This document shows, piece by piece, positions 16,096 to 28,900 of a DNA stretch of 64,000 nt; the first letter of the stretch is position 1; each line of letters opens with the position of its first letter. This DNA is from Arcuatula senhousia (Eukaryota; Mollusca; Bivalvia; Mytilida; Mytilidae). The notes below the pieces were generated by a model. That model was not told the origin of the DNA. It ran no database searches and saw only the letters and a list, made by a program, of their open reading frames with translations. A program made the translations under genes and the position numbers. Where the stretch lies: the NCBI GenBank assembly GCA_963971305.1, contig OZ020309.1, positions 4,271,001-4,335,000 on the forward strand, read 5' to 3'.

Positions 16096-16107
16096 TTTGA
16101 CACTACT
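15972..16107 (-). repeat. Polinton right terminal inverted repeat
   Basis: The reverse complement of this stretch matches 2870-3005 with one mismatch and ends exactly at the target duplication. Confidence 0.95.
15996..16008 (-). promoter_or_regulatory. Promoter-like motif in right TIR
   Basis: This is the minus-strand copy of TATAGGGTAAATA, 8 bp before the in-frame ATG at 15987. Confidence 0.5.
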
Positions 16108-16113
16108 TTTTTG
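16108..16113. repeat. Target site duplication, right (TTTTTG)
   Basis: It matches 2864-2869 exactly. Confidence 0.93.
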
Positions 16114-16371
16114 ATTTACAGACCATAGACAGAAGTCTGACCCCCTGGTCTATTTTTAGTAATGGCAGCAATGTTTTTGGCGAATCAAAAATCAAAACAA
16201 AAGTTTGGTGCAGGGCACCCTTAGGATCACATATACCAAGTTTCATTCAATTCTGATCAGTAGTTTCAGATAAGATTTTTTTTAAATTGTTAACCGTCGA
16301 CAGACGACAATGGATGCCAATTGATGGTAATAGCTAACCTGGACCTTGCTTCGGTCAACGTGAGCTAAAAA
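16114..16371 (+). repeat. Repeat family A, right part of the copy split by the Polinton
   Basis: The sequence resumes where the family would after 'cttatactttttg' (compare 48357-48400). It then has the family 3' end: a GACAGACGAC stretch and the hairpin-like end AGCTAACCTGGACC...CGTGAGCTAAAA. Confidence 0.8.
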
Positions 16372-16745
16372 CATTATTTTTTACCTTTGGCCATAACCCC
16401 TACATATATAAATGGTCATCTGACAACTTCAACAAAACAGAGATTCTGTAGAGCTGCTTTACATGCTTAAGAATGATGGTTGCAACAGATTTTTCTCTAT
16501 CTATTAAATTTTTTGATTTATAATTAAGCCAAAATCTGTTTGACCCTTTTATCTGTTTTAGCATTGAACAGTGGTCATGTTGGTAGGTCAGCAGTCACAC
16601 ATTTTTTAATCTTGGTAGAAAAGACAAGTTTTAAGGCAATCCCATCAGAAGTTCATGAAGAGAAGATTTTTGAAGAAAAGTTAGCAACAACCATGAATGA
16701 CAGGTGCTAAGTGATGGCAATAGTTCACCTGAACCTTTGTGCTCA
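16372..16745 (+). repeat. Second, degenerate family A copy
   Basis: It contains one monomer, the 'ctatttttagc/ggccatgttgg'-type segment and a 3' end (GATGGCAATAGTTCACCTGAACC) related to family A but more diverged. Confidence 0.6.
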
Positions 16746-17109
16746 AAAAGGGTGTTTTTTTTCAAAATCAAATGTTTTTATAACAATGTTTCATTCTAAG
16801 AAATAGAATAGCCAACACTTTAACAGGAATCTGGATATTTATCAGGTGGAGTTAGTTTAAACATATTTATTTATCCTGGATTGGGAAACAAGCTTAATGC
16901 TTATGTAAATCCCTCTCCAGCTAGCAGTTTGCAAGTGTGGCCTTTGCAGCGGCCCCTATTGAGCCTACTCTTATCGAACTCTTCAAAGGGGTCTTTAACG
17001 TGCATGGAGCATTGCTCTCCACATACACGGGACAACCTTTTTTCGTCCCTTCCGAAGGACTAGCATTGTTCCTTGAGACCATCCTCAAATGGTGTCAAGA
17101 GAGAGTCGG

Positions 17110-17200
17110 AAAATTGGTTCATGAAATTTTCACCCCGGACGAGGATCGAACCACGAACCTTGGTGTTAGTAGCCCGACGCGTTAACGGTCAATCTTGTGA
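17110..17200 (-). repeat. Possible tRNA-derived SINE remnant
   Basis: On the minus strand the sequence GTTAACGCGTCGGGCTACTAAC followed by GGTTCGTGGTTCGATCCTCG resembles a tRNA D-arm and a pol III B box. The cloverleaf does not close well, so it is at best a SINE head or tRNA relic. Confidence 0.35.
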
Positions 17201-18609
17201 TAGTACCAAGCAAAACATACCTTAGTGTTTACTAACATTTCAGAGGACCCCTTGCGCTGTCTTTTCCAAAGAAGAACATGCTTTTGTAAATTGTTTGATT
17301 ACCGGGGTAATTAGAATACACTTCAAAACATAGCAGCCCTTACATCAAGAGATCAGGAGATTAAAAACACATCCACTTCAGTAAAACCTGTCCAAACCAA
17401 ACTAGGTTTTAATTCTCCATTTTAAAAATTCTGAACATTTAACCAAATATAAACTATGCACCTGTCTATACCAATAAAGTATTTCAATTAAAGAGTTTCC
17501 ACTGAACCACTAAAAATGCAGGTACATAAAACATATCAATCACCAGGTCAAAAATTCACAAAATAAGTTGTATAATCATAAAACATGGTTTATTCAGTAA
17601 AATTCATATTATAGGTTTCATTATCAATGCCAATAATATTCACAACTTTATAAAACGTACAATAACATAAACATGATTTCACTTCATTGATATAACAAGT
17701 AAAACAATAATTTTTCATCTCAAGGAAAAAAGATACTTTCTCAAGATTATTTTTAGATGTTTAAAGACACATGTGTTTGATTGAGATAATATAGTGATTC
17801 AATAAAATAATATGTTTAATAGAATTTGCTTCCAGCTGGATTTTTTTACAATGAAGATGAAGATAAAAATAATAATATATTGGTTCAAAATTAAGTTCTG
17901 TTAAGTGATAACATTAAAATCACTTTATAATATAATGATAATGTTATTATTATCCTTTGTTGCAAAATAAAAAATGCTTTTAAACCTGTCTTTTTATACA
18001 GGTATGACAAAAATAATATAAAAGTCTTTTTGAAATTGATACAGGTCAGATGACTTTTAATACATTTTTTTTTTCTATTTCAAAGTACAAAGTACTCTAA
18101 AAACTGCAAAAAAAAATACTTTTGAAAATCAAGAAGGTTACATCTCATCATTTATCAACAGTCAACAATAACAACCTATATATGCACTACATGTATGTGT
18201 ATATAAATAAATGTGTAAAATATATAAAATTACAAATAGTCTATTTTTAGAACAAATAATTACAGTTTGTCTATTTTTAGAAACAAATAATGACAAATAG
18301 ACTATTTATAGAACCATAAAGTATATATAATCTATTTATAGTAACAAACAGCTGAGTATTCAATGAGACAATAAGGTGAACAAGTTGAATTTCTTTTGAT
18401 CTTAAACAAACATCGTCACAACCGACAATATTTAATGTGATACAGGGGCAGATCCAGGATTTTTTAAAGGGGAGTCCTTGATAGAAAAAAAGTATCGCAG
18501 GGATTCAGCACTGCGATACTTTTTTTAGTTGAAGGTTTACAAAAGACGTAAGGGGGACATAACTCTATGAAATCAAAGGAGTCCTTATTGTCAAGTTGAT
18601 TAATCAATA
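17201..18609. other. AT-rich intergenic DNA, no gene seen
   Basis: The stretch is simple AT-rich sequence. A minor array of 'ctatttttagaacaaataat' words lies at 18236-18355. Confidence 0.5.
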
Positions 18610-19380
18610 AAAGGATGGGTTGCGATAAGGCCCTTTTTCAGCCCACCGCTAAAGTCAAAATTAAAATATAGTAAATCTTTTCATAAATTGTCTTGCTGGA
18701 AAGGATATCATTTGTATTTTTTTAAACGAACGACTGTAGTTGAAAAGCTTATTTTATCTTTTAGTAAATGGTGCTTGAAATGAACCACCGCAAATTATTT
18801 TAACATTGTGCCTATGGGAACGTGGCGCAAATGAAAGATATATATCCTTCCCGGAAGTATAGCCTTGCACGAGGAACCAGCTCCATATATTATTCAAAAA
18901 CTTGTATTACTTAAACACATCTTTTGTGAAAGTTTCAAGCTGGTTCCGCGTGCAAGGCATACTGAAAATTTAAAAAGACTATAATTTTTGAAGTTGTAAT
19001 CAGTAGTTAAACAATTTGCGAAATCTCTCCGTTTTCTTCGTTTTTCTTGAGATCAGCGGTCATTTCGATTTCAAAATTGTTGTTTAAAGTAATGTATATA
19101 TATGATGAACCTTCTATAGAATTGTGAACGGTGGATTCAAGTATATTGAAGCCCTACCTTAAAATTTTCTTTAAATGAAGACGAAATTTTCATTCACAAT
19201 GGGTCAATTTTGAACCCAATTTTCGAAGCTGTGTTCGTGCAAAAGTATTTAAAAGTAGTCTTTTGCAACAGAACAATCATTTTGCTGCAAAATAAGATAT
19301 AAAGTAACAAGCTTTGAAACATTTTATTTTTTTTCGTCTGTAGATGGGCCAAAATAGGACCTTATCGCAACTCATCCTTT
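18610..19380. mobile_element. MITE-like element with 36-bp inverted repeats
   Basis: Arms 18610-18645 (AAAGGATGGGTTGCGATAAG...) and 19345-19380 (...CTTATCGCAACTCATCCTTT) are complementary with a few mismatches. The interior is non-coding. A further short inverted repeat (TTATTGTCAAGTT, 18585-18597 and 19537-19549) may mark the true outer ends. A related pair of arms occurs at 50622 and 54217. Confidence 0.65.
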
Positions 19381-22300
19381 AGTTGTTCAGTGGTAGTACT
19401 AGGACACGATGAAATTTATAAAATTGTTTCCCAAAAACTTGTGGCTCAATATATCATGACTTTGTAATAACTGTGGCTTTTCAATATTTTACTATATATT
19501 GAAGTTAATAAGATATTACTTTCATCTTGAATTTGTAACTTGACAATAAAGAGTACTGCTTAACATTAAACATTAATTTTCTCTTATTATTTAATAAGGG
19601 CTATTCCAGAAATAAATGTAGGGGGGGGCGGAAGGCAATTTTATTTTATACCCACCATGCATAAAATTTATTTTTTTCCCCTTTATGTTGCATTTGAGAA
19701 ATATCTATGAATACCACCACCCATACAATTTTAATTATAGTGCCTTTCCACCCCGCCATACAATTAATTCTGGAATAGCCCAAACTTAAATTTTACTCAA
19801 GACTATTAAGTTTATAGTATTTTTCATTAGATAACAATATCTATGTCTTTCAAAAGTAAAATGCAACAAATTCACATACAAACAAAGTAATCGTTGTTGA
19901 GAATTTAAGAAATAGTTTTCTAGGTCCATCTCTAGGCTAAGTACAAAATAATTATAACAAAGATTTGATTGCAACAAGACAAAAATAGAACATAAATCTC
20001 ACGACCAAATATAAGAAACACAACAGAAATCGGTCTCGCAAATAAAGGTTTACATAGATAATTATTTTATCAATTAAAAGAAAATTTCATTTCAAATTTC
20101 AATAAAATGAAATACTACAACAGCAAAAATTACATGCATTAATTAAATAGATGGTAAATCCTTAACATATCTATATAATAATACAACAAGACATTGCACA
20201 TAAGTTTTACCACCATAAAACTTGGGATTAATTTATTTTTGTGGGTACCAATTTTCATGGTTTGTCAGAAATTTATAGGTTTGTGGATTCTTAAATTTGT
20301 GGTTCTGAAGTCATCAGCAGACAGATCTGTCAAATCAATGTTAAATTTCCTTTTTGTTGGGTATTAAATTTCATGGGTAAGTGCCACACATGAAAATTGA
20401 TACCCCATGATTAATAATGAAACCACAGGAATATTGGGTAAATATATTTTTTTTAAATTTAAGATATCTATAACCCTTAATGTGCCAAAGGATCTTAATT
20501 TAAAACAAATTAATAACAGTAAGGAGCCAAAAACGTCTGAATTTAAACATCTGTTTATTTTAAAATCCTTAACTCAAATTTTTTTATTGTTGTACTTTAT
20601 ATATGCCAACAAATAAATCACTGAATCCTTCTTTTAACCCTGAACATCTCATAAAATTAAAAATCAATAGTATAAAAACTGCATGACAAGTTTTTTTTTT
20701 TGTAACATCAGATTCAACATTGTGAAGAACTCATGTCTTTAACTGGTTGTCAATTTAAATTTCAAATGTTTAAAGAAAACTTATTTGTATTTTTTTTTAG
20801 TAAACACAGGTTTTTCAAAATGAACTAGAAATACTGTTAGTGAGCTCACAAAGAATGTGCCCTACTTAATACTACCCTCTACATTGAAAAAAACCATATC
20901 AAATTATCTTCCCTGAATAAAGTATTGATTGATTAATTGTTAGTTGTTTAATGTCCAGTCGCGATATTGCAGCAATCATCGGGACAGAGTAAAAAATTAC
21001 AAATTATCCCCCCTGAATGAAATAAGATTTCTTCATGCATATATCTGTATTACTAACATTTCTAAGTTCATTCAAATGAATCAAGCCATAAAGAAGGAGT
21101 CGTGCTATAAAATACATGTATATAGACAGAAAGGGCGATTCCAATATAACTCTAAAACTGTTTGCAAGGGGGGATAATTAATATTTTAAAAATAAATTGA
21201 GACCATATATTTTGCCTTTGGTTTTTATATGGTGGTTACATAAAACATTCCACATAACATGACTAATGTAAAATAAACACTACAATAAACTACAATACTA
21301 AGAAGGAAAATGCACCAAACTCTTGACAGCAATTCTTTGGTTTACATATTTTTTTTTATGATAAAAAACACAATTACTCCTCCATATTAAATTCAAAGAA
21401 ATTTGTAAAAGAATATTTCTAAAAAAATGTATAAGGTTTTAAGCTAATGTTTTAAAGATGTAGGATTAATTAATTGAAATTCTAGGGCACATGCAAATGG
21501 AACATTAATGTAAATGCAAAATTTAGCATTAAGATACATTTTTTTGCAAATGGTTTTAATTTAAGATTCATGAATTGAATTGAAACTTAATAATTCCTAA
21601 AACTGTTTTTGATTGGCTTTGGTACAAAAATAAATAACAGAAACAGAAATTCAACAACAACTAAAAAACCATTTTGAAAAATTAAACAATACAGGGGCTT
21701 CATCTTGGAATATCATTCAGGTCTTGAAGTTTTATTACATCACTTTCATGACTTTCGGGTCGATTTTAAGGCATATTTTTACTGAGGTCATACCGTTGTT
21801 TGAAATATTTTATTTCTTTTTAACCAAATGAATGCTGGTCACACTTAAAAAGCTTTCAATTCACAGGTTGTTTCAACTCTAAAGAGCTTATTTACTAGAA
21901 TTTCAGATTTTCACAAATACTATTACTCTATTTTATTGACCGGGTTGGTCCAAGTCAATTATTTCAGGAGTCTTCGTAAAAATATCACCAAAAAGACTGA
22001 GAAATCTAAGCTCGGCCCAACCTTGTGAATAAAATAGAGTAATGCATGTACATGTACATGTATAAGGACCATTCAATGTATAAAAAATATTCATCATCAA
22101 TTATTGTGGAAACAACTTAGGAAACATTTTAAAAATCTAACATCTAAATGCTAAGTTTTAAAGTATTTTAAATTTATCATGTTCATTACTTCACATTATT
22201 TTTTAAAAAATACTTAAATATTCCTTCAGAAAACTGATAAAAAGCAAAGCAAAATGAAGTACATGTATTCATTTTAAAAGCTTAAATTTGGATATATGCT

Positions 22301-22841
22301 TTTTTTTATTACATTTACACACAGGGTTGCCACTATTTTATTGTTGCTAAATTCAACGGTTTTTCCAGGACTTTTAAAGGGTATTTAAGTCATTTTCAAG
22401 GATGAAAATAGTCGACAAAATTTCAGTCCCACGATGAAATTTTCTGTGAAACAGTTCAATCATGATACTTTGATTGTAGAACTATCAAATTCCAGGGTTT
22501 TTAAGGATATTATCATTTTTTTCAAAATTCAAGGTCTTTTCCAGGACCTTGAACTGACAAATGAAATTCAAGAGTTTTTTCAGGTTTCAAAGATGCATGG
22601 CAACCCTGTACACATTTTCCAAGCATTTTAAATTAATCTTTTCTGTTACATTTCCATATTAATCTCATTCAAACTTCATCACAACACATCTTTTTCTAAT
22701 ACTGCTATCTGTGGAGTCTTTATGGCAAGAGTTATCGCTCCTGATTTCTCTGTTTTCATGTTTGGTCTGCAGGGTATTCACTATACCATGCAATGGTCGC
22801 CACTAAGGAGAGATTTCACTGAGATATATGTTTACCATGTA
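19381..22841. other. AT-rich intergenic DNA downstream of the Rab GEF gene
   Basis: No conserved coding sequence was recognised. Short ORFs at 20407 and 20944 are AT-rich and featureless. The end nearest 22841 is expected to hold the 3' UTR of the minus-strand gene. Confidence 0.5.
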
Positions 22842-22912
22842 TCACGTATAACCAAGTCGTGATAACGCCATTTGTTTTTGTAGCCTTACGATTTCATAAA
22901 ATATTTCCTTAT
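22842..22912 (-). CDS. RAB3IP/RAB3IL1: Rab GEF exon 9 (terminal)
   Basis: The exon follows a TTTATTTACAG acceptor and completes the Asp codon begun in exon 8. It reads [20 protein letters not shown], then YT and TGA at 22844-22842. Confidence 0.88.
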
Positions 22913-25900
22913 CTGTAAATAAAAGAAAATAAAAATGACATCAATTGAAAATGTTGTCCTGTTTTTTTTTAGTTTATATTTTACTGAAATATGTCAAAAA
23001 GAATATTTTTTGCAAATAATTTTTTATTCTAATAGGTTTTGTGTTGTTTAATATGATGCTATGCATCTGCTTTCTTTTATTATGTCGCCTGCAACATGTT
23101 GCAGAAGCGACATATAGGGGTTACTTTGGCACTATCCGTCGTCTTGCATCGTCCTGCAGCGTCACAAAAATTTCCCTCGCAGTTTTCCAGGCAACTACAT
23201 GCCACAGCCTCTTGATATTTGGTATGTAGCTTCATGGCATAGTACTATAAGGTGTAAAGCGATTTTATGCCCGAAAAATAACTACTTCCTGTTTGACAAA
23301 TACTTAATGTTTTATATATAATGGACATAGATGCCAAATTTTCGTAGCAGTTTTCCAGGCAACTACATGGCACAGCCTCTTGAAAATTGGTATGAAGCTT
23401 CATGGCATAGTACTATAAGGTGTAAAGCAATTTTATGCCCGAAAAGTAACTACTTCCTGTTTGACAAATACTTACTGTTAAATTTTGGTCGCAGTTTTCC
23501 AGGCAACTACATGCCATAGCCTCTTGATATTTAGTATTTATCTTCATAGCATAGTACTATAAGGTGTAAGGCGATTTAAAGCCAGAAAATTAACTACTTC
23601 CTGTTTGGCGAACAAATATAGATACGCAGGCCACATATGCCTTCCGGGGAAGGCTCCATCTAGTTAGTTTCAACATTGAGACCAATCTTTATCAAGAAAG
23701 CCAGAAAAAATACCCCCCCCTCCAATTACAGTACACTGGGATATAGACATGAACTAGATAATGTGTCCATGACCATAGAAGGCCCTCCTATTCTTGACCC
23801 CAACATGTAGTACTGGAGATATGGACCTTAAACAAGAACTTAAACCAAAGTGTTACGAAGAGATGTTTAAATAGATGAGGATAAAACTATAGGCCCATCT
23901 TAAATGGGTGGGCCAAAGAAATGGTAATGACTTGTATTGGCCTTACCTTGGGATTTGATGGTATCTTTTATTTTGTTTTTTTTTAAACATGGTTTCCAGT
24001 TTTTGTTACCAGTGTCATAATTGTAAGGAGCATGCAAGCTGATTATCTGATTTTGAAATATTTTCTGTTCACTTATGGAATTGGGCCATAAAAAAGATGG
24101 TCATAATAATAACTAGAATCCTCACCAAGTCAGGAAGGGCCCTTCATTTTTCAAACATATTCAACCGATTTTTCATGAAATTTTTAATATGCGATTTTTC
24201 AAATATAAAATTTTGAATCTGTACTCCTTACAGTTTTAAAGTTTTAGCGTTCACAAAAAATGTTCACAGACAGACAGACAGACAGACAAAATGAGAATTA
24301 TAGGGCTTTCACATCCTTGATGCAGGCCTTTATTACATGCATGACATGTATTATGTATTGAAGACATAGTTGATATAAGTACATACCATCACTTTTAACT
24401 AGACCCTGTTGTATATAACGTACATAAGTATAATAATCACATACTGCTGCTATCTGTAAATAGAAAATCTTATAGTTAACATTTTTAAAGTCCAAAAAAA
24501 AAATAAAGTGTATCATTTATTGTGAAATATAAACTTCAGTAAAAGCTAGGTCTTAAACATTCACTCACAATTTTTCTAAGCTGGTTTATCAAGTTTTGTG
24601 TACTTGGTGTTCTTAAATATCTCTAGTTTTAAAATGCTTGTAATCGATATGTGGATCGTGTCTTTCTGGCACATATACCATATTTTTTTGGTTTTAATAT
24701 TATTTCAGAGTTTGGCTTTAATGCTGCGTGGAGGTTGTAGAAAGCTTCCCATTGCTTCAGTTGTATGCTTTTATATATTTTCAAGTACTGAAATATGTGT
24801 TGGAAAGACACAGTTTACATATTTCCAAAATTTGACAATGTTTGGCTATTTCTTTAAAATTTGATAAATTTATCTGTTTGGTCATTGTTGTAATATTTTT
24901 TGGCTTCTGTTTTTGTTTTATCAAATTTATCTAATATTTTACCGGTTTTCCAAGTTTCCTACTCCTAGCATGTCGGATGAATGCTCATCCAGAAAAGCGC
25001 TTCACATGCAGTGAAATTTTACATTTGAACTTTATCAAAGTTATATCAATATGTGGATCGTGTCTTTTTGGCACATATTCCATATTCTTTTGTTTTTAAT
25101 ATTGTAAGTTGTGTTGTAATGTTCTATTGCCCCTTTTTTCCTGATATCATGTACATGTGCTTTTTCAAGTAACATTTAACATTCAACTAAATTGCCCCAT
25201 CCAGCATTTTCTAAATTTGTTAATGGATGTATTCATCTTTATAGTAATTTTCTAAATAGAATTATTACTGTAAACGAAGAAATTTTTGATGGTTGATTTT
25301 TTCATATTCTTGTAAACTAAATTTTTTGTGATCAGGGAAAATTTTAATGTCTTCTGATTATTTATACTCTTTACTTAAAGAATGAACCACAGGTGTTGAT
25401 ATTAGTGGATATTTTGTGACCATGAATTGAACCAAAATAACTCAAGCACATTTACCCTATTTCTGCATAACTGTGATATAGAGTACCATTCAGGATCATC
25501 TCCTAACTTGATTTTGTAGTTACATAGTTTATTATTTTCCGTGAGACGACATCTCCGTGGATACGAGTTGTCACCAGGTATGGGTTCTATTGTCAGTGAG
25601 TTATTACTAACACATTCTTGTAGTCTTGCTGCTAACTGTAAAATTGGAAATATTGAAAATTAATTCATTATTCATAAGATACTACCAATCTGTATGCATA
25701 TTTGCCAGAGAATCATAACTGATATTCTGCTATCAACATTTTTGTTTACATTTAGTAAGAATCACAAGAATTTTGATATTTCATGATTTGAAGTTTTAAG
25801 TAAACACCATAGGGTCTTGTAGGACAATGTCACATCATCTTCGCCTGCTAAGGGTTATGATCCCCTATCTCTTAGATAGCAGATCATAACCCTTGGCTAG

Positions 25901-28900
25901 CAAAGATGATGTCACTTGTAAAATATCGAAAGACTGCTGCATAAACTTGCAGGAAAGAATTGTGACATAATATTATTGTTTTGTTGCAGAAAGCAAGACC
26001 ACTGATAGTGCCAAATAGTACTTATATGTTGCTTTTGCAACACATTGAAATTGAAAGTTTTTCTGACAAAAAAGCCTGATTTTGTTGATAAAGATGTAGG
26101 TGATCGCCAAACATGAAATTGAATCCCACAGTATGGAAACCCAAAGTGATGCTGCATACCAAATAAATGTATCAACAGGCTGTAATTAGAAGTTGCCAAG
26201 AAAGCAGCTGCAAAAATATTTTCCTGCTCGGCAACCTGCTGACATTTATCATTTCACAACAGATTTTTCACACAGCGAATCAAGCCAAAAAAGACAGCAC
26301 TTACTTTTTTATTGGCAAAGTGTAGACAAGGCTTGACATCTTCAGTGTAGACTCTGGCTATAAACCCGTCTTTTCTGTCCATCAGAGGGGATTCTCTCCA
26401 TTTACAGAACTCCTCAAAACAATACTGGTCAATCTATAATGAAAGAAATGACAAATACATAATTAAACTCTGGCTATAAAACCATCTTTCCTGTCCATCA
26501 GTGGGGATTCTCTCCATTTACAGAACTCCTCAAAACAATACTGGTCAATCTATAATGAAAGAAATGACAAAAACATAATTAAACTCTGGCTATAAACCCA
26601 TCTTTTCTGTCGATCAGAGGTGATTCCCTCCATTTACAGAACTCCTCAAAACAATACTGGTCAATCTATAATGAAAGAAATGACAAATACATAATTAAAC
26701 TCTGGCTATAAACCCATCTTTTCTGTCGATCAGAGGTGATTCCCTCCATTTACAGAACTCCTCAAAACAATACTGGTCAATCTATAATGAATGAAATGAC
26801 AAATACATAATTAAACTCTGGCTATAAACCCATCTTTTCTGTCCATCAGAGGAGATTCCCTCCATTTACAGAACTCCTCAAAACAATACTGGTCAATCTA
26901 TAATGAATGAAATGACAAATACATAATTAAACTCTGGCTATAAACCCATCTTTTCTGTCCATTAGAGGGGATTCCCTCCATTTACAGAACTCCTCAAAAC
27001 AATACTGGTCAATCTGTAATGAAAGAAATGACAAAAACATAATTAAACTCTGGCTATAAACCCATCTTTTCTGTCCATTAGAGGGGATTCCCTCCATTTA
27101 CAGAACTCCTCAAAACAATACTGGTCAATCTGTAATGAAAGAAATGACAAATACATAATTAAACTCTGGCTATAAACCCATCTTTTCTGTCCATCAGAGG
27201 GGATTCCCTCCATTTACAGAACTCCTCAAAACAATACTGGTCAATCTGTAATGAAAGAAATGACAAAAACATAATTAAACTCTGGCTATAAACCCATCTT
27301 TTCTGTCCATCAGTGGGGATTCCCTCCATTTACAGAACTCCTCAAAACAATACTGGTCAATCTATAATGAATGAAATGACAAATATATAATTAAACTCTG
27401 GCTATAAACCTGTCTTGTCTGTCCATCAGTGGGGACTCTCTCCATTTACAGAACTCCTCAAAACAATACTGGTCAATCTATAATGAAAGAAATGACAAAA
27501 ACATAATTAAACTCTGGCTATAAACCCGTCTTGTCTGTCCATCACAGAGGGGATTCCCTCCACTTACAGAACTCCTCAAAACAATACTGGTCAATCTATA
27601 ATGAAAGAAATGACAAAAACATAATTAAACTCTGGCTATAAAACCGTCTTTTCTGTCCATCAGTGGGGATTCCCTCCACTTACAGAACTCCTCAAAACAA
27701 TACTGGTCAATCTATAATGAAAGAAATGACAAACACATAATTAAACTCTGGCTATAAACCCATCTCGTCTGTCCATCAGAGGGGATTCTCTCCACTTACA
27801 GAACTCCTCAAAACAATACTGGTCAATCTATAGTAAAATAAAAAGCTTCGCCGAGCGCAGCATGATACGACCGCAACATGTTGAACCCTGTACATTTTAG
27901 GCCCAATATGGATAGTCTATTGCTCTGGACACATGCAGCCCATGGTGGACTGACAAAGGTTTTTGACACATGCTGCTCTGGTGGACTTTCGACCCAGGGG
28001 GTAAAAATATAAATTTTCAATTTTGTATTCTACTCTTGCAAAAAAATTGTCAAAATCGGACAAGAATTAAAAAAAATTCAATTTCGGTCCCTTTTGGCCC
28101 CTTATTATTTAACAGGTGAAAAAGGGGTGGGGTTGCAAAAATAATTTCTCAAATTTGGATTCACTACTTGACAAAAATAAACTTGCAAAAAAAAATTTCA
28201 AAAACAAACCAGAAATAAAAAAGTTTTGATTACGGCCCCTTTTGGCCCCTAATTACAAAACAAGTGAAAAAGGGGATGGTCACAAAAATTAATTCTCAAA
28301 TTTGGATTCACTACCTGACAAGAATAAACTTGCAAAAAAAAATTTTAAAATCGGACCACAAATAAAAAAGTTTCGATTTTGGCCCCATTTGGCCCCTAAT
28401 TACGTAATGGGGAAAAAAGGGGGGTCGCAAAAATTAATTCTTAATTGTGTAAATGAGCTGAACATTTAAGCAAGCAACAGCTTCTCTCTACCTGCTATAG
28501 TTTTCATTTCATAGGCCAAAAACATGAAAAAACATTATTTTAGGGGCTGTAGCCCCTCCTATAAGGGGTCATCTGACAACTTCGACCGTATGGAGTTTTT
28601 TGTAGAGCTAAATGAGCTGAACAATTAAGCAAGCAACAGCTTTTTGCTATCTGCAATAATTTTCAAACTATAAGGCAAAAACATGAAAAAATGCTATTTT
28701 TCACCTTTAAGGGGCCATAACCCCTATAAGGGGTCTTCTGACAACTTCGACCAAATGGAGACTTTTGTAGAACTTTTGATCCTAAAGCAGTAGGGTGGCA
28801 TCAGATTTCATCTATCCCTTATACTTTTTGAATTACAAGCCAAAAACAGTAGTCTGACCCCCCTGGTCTATTTTTAGCCATGGCGGCCATGTTTTTTGAC

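Larger units (their letters stand above)
2870..16107. mobile_element. Polinton/Maverick (adintovirus-like) provirus, complete length
   Basis: This 13,238-bp element is bounded by 136-bp inverted repeats beginning 5'-AG and by a 6-bp target duplication. Its gene set is diagnostic of Polintons: family B polymerase with protein-primed-type organisation, retroviral-type integrase, adenain-like protease, A32-like packaging ATPase, double-jelly-roll capsid protein and penton-like protein. Genes are intronless and tightly packed, and base composition is visibly GC-richer than the flanks. Two replication/integration genes are broken (see polymerase and integrase entries), while the morphogenesis genes read through. 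Near-identical inverted repeats suggest a recent insertion. It sits inside a copy of repeat family A. Confidence 0.96.

Noticed and set aside
16937..17185. 82-aa ORF as a host gene
   Set aside because: There is no splice context or conserved pattern, and the region overlaps a tRNA-like repeat on the other strand.
26351..27838. CRISPR-like array
   Set aside because: The units are contiguous tandem copies of a eukaryotic exon and intron piece with no unique spacers.
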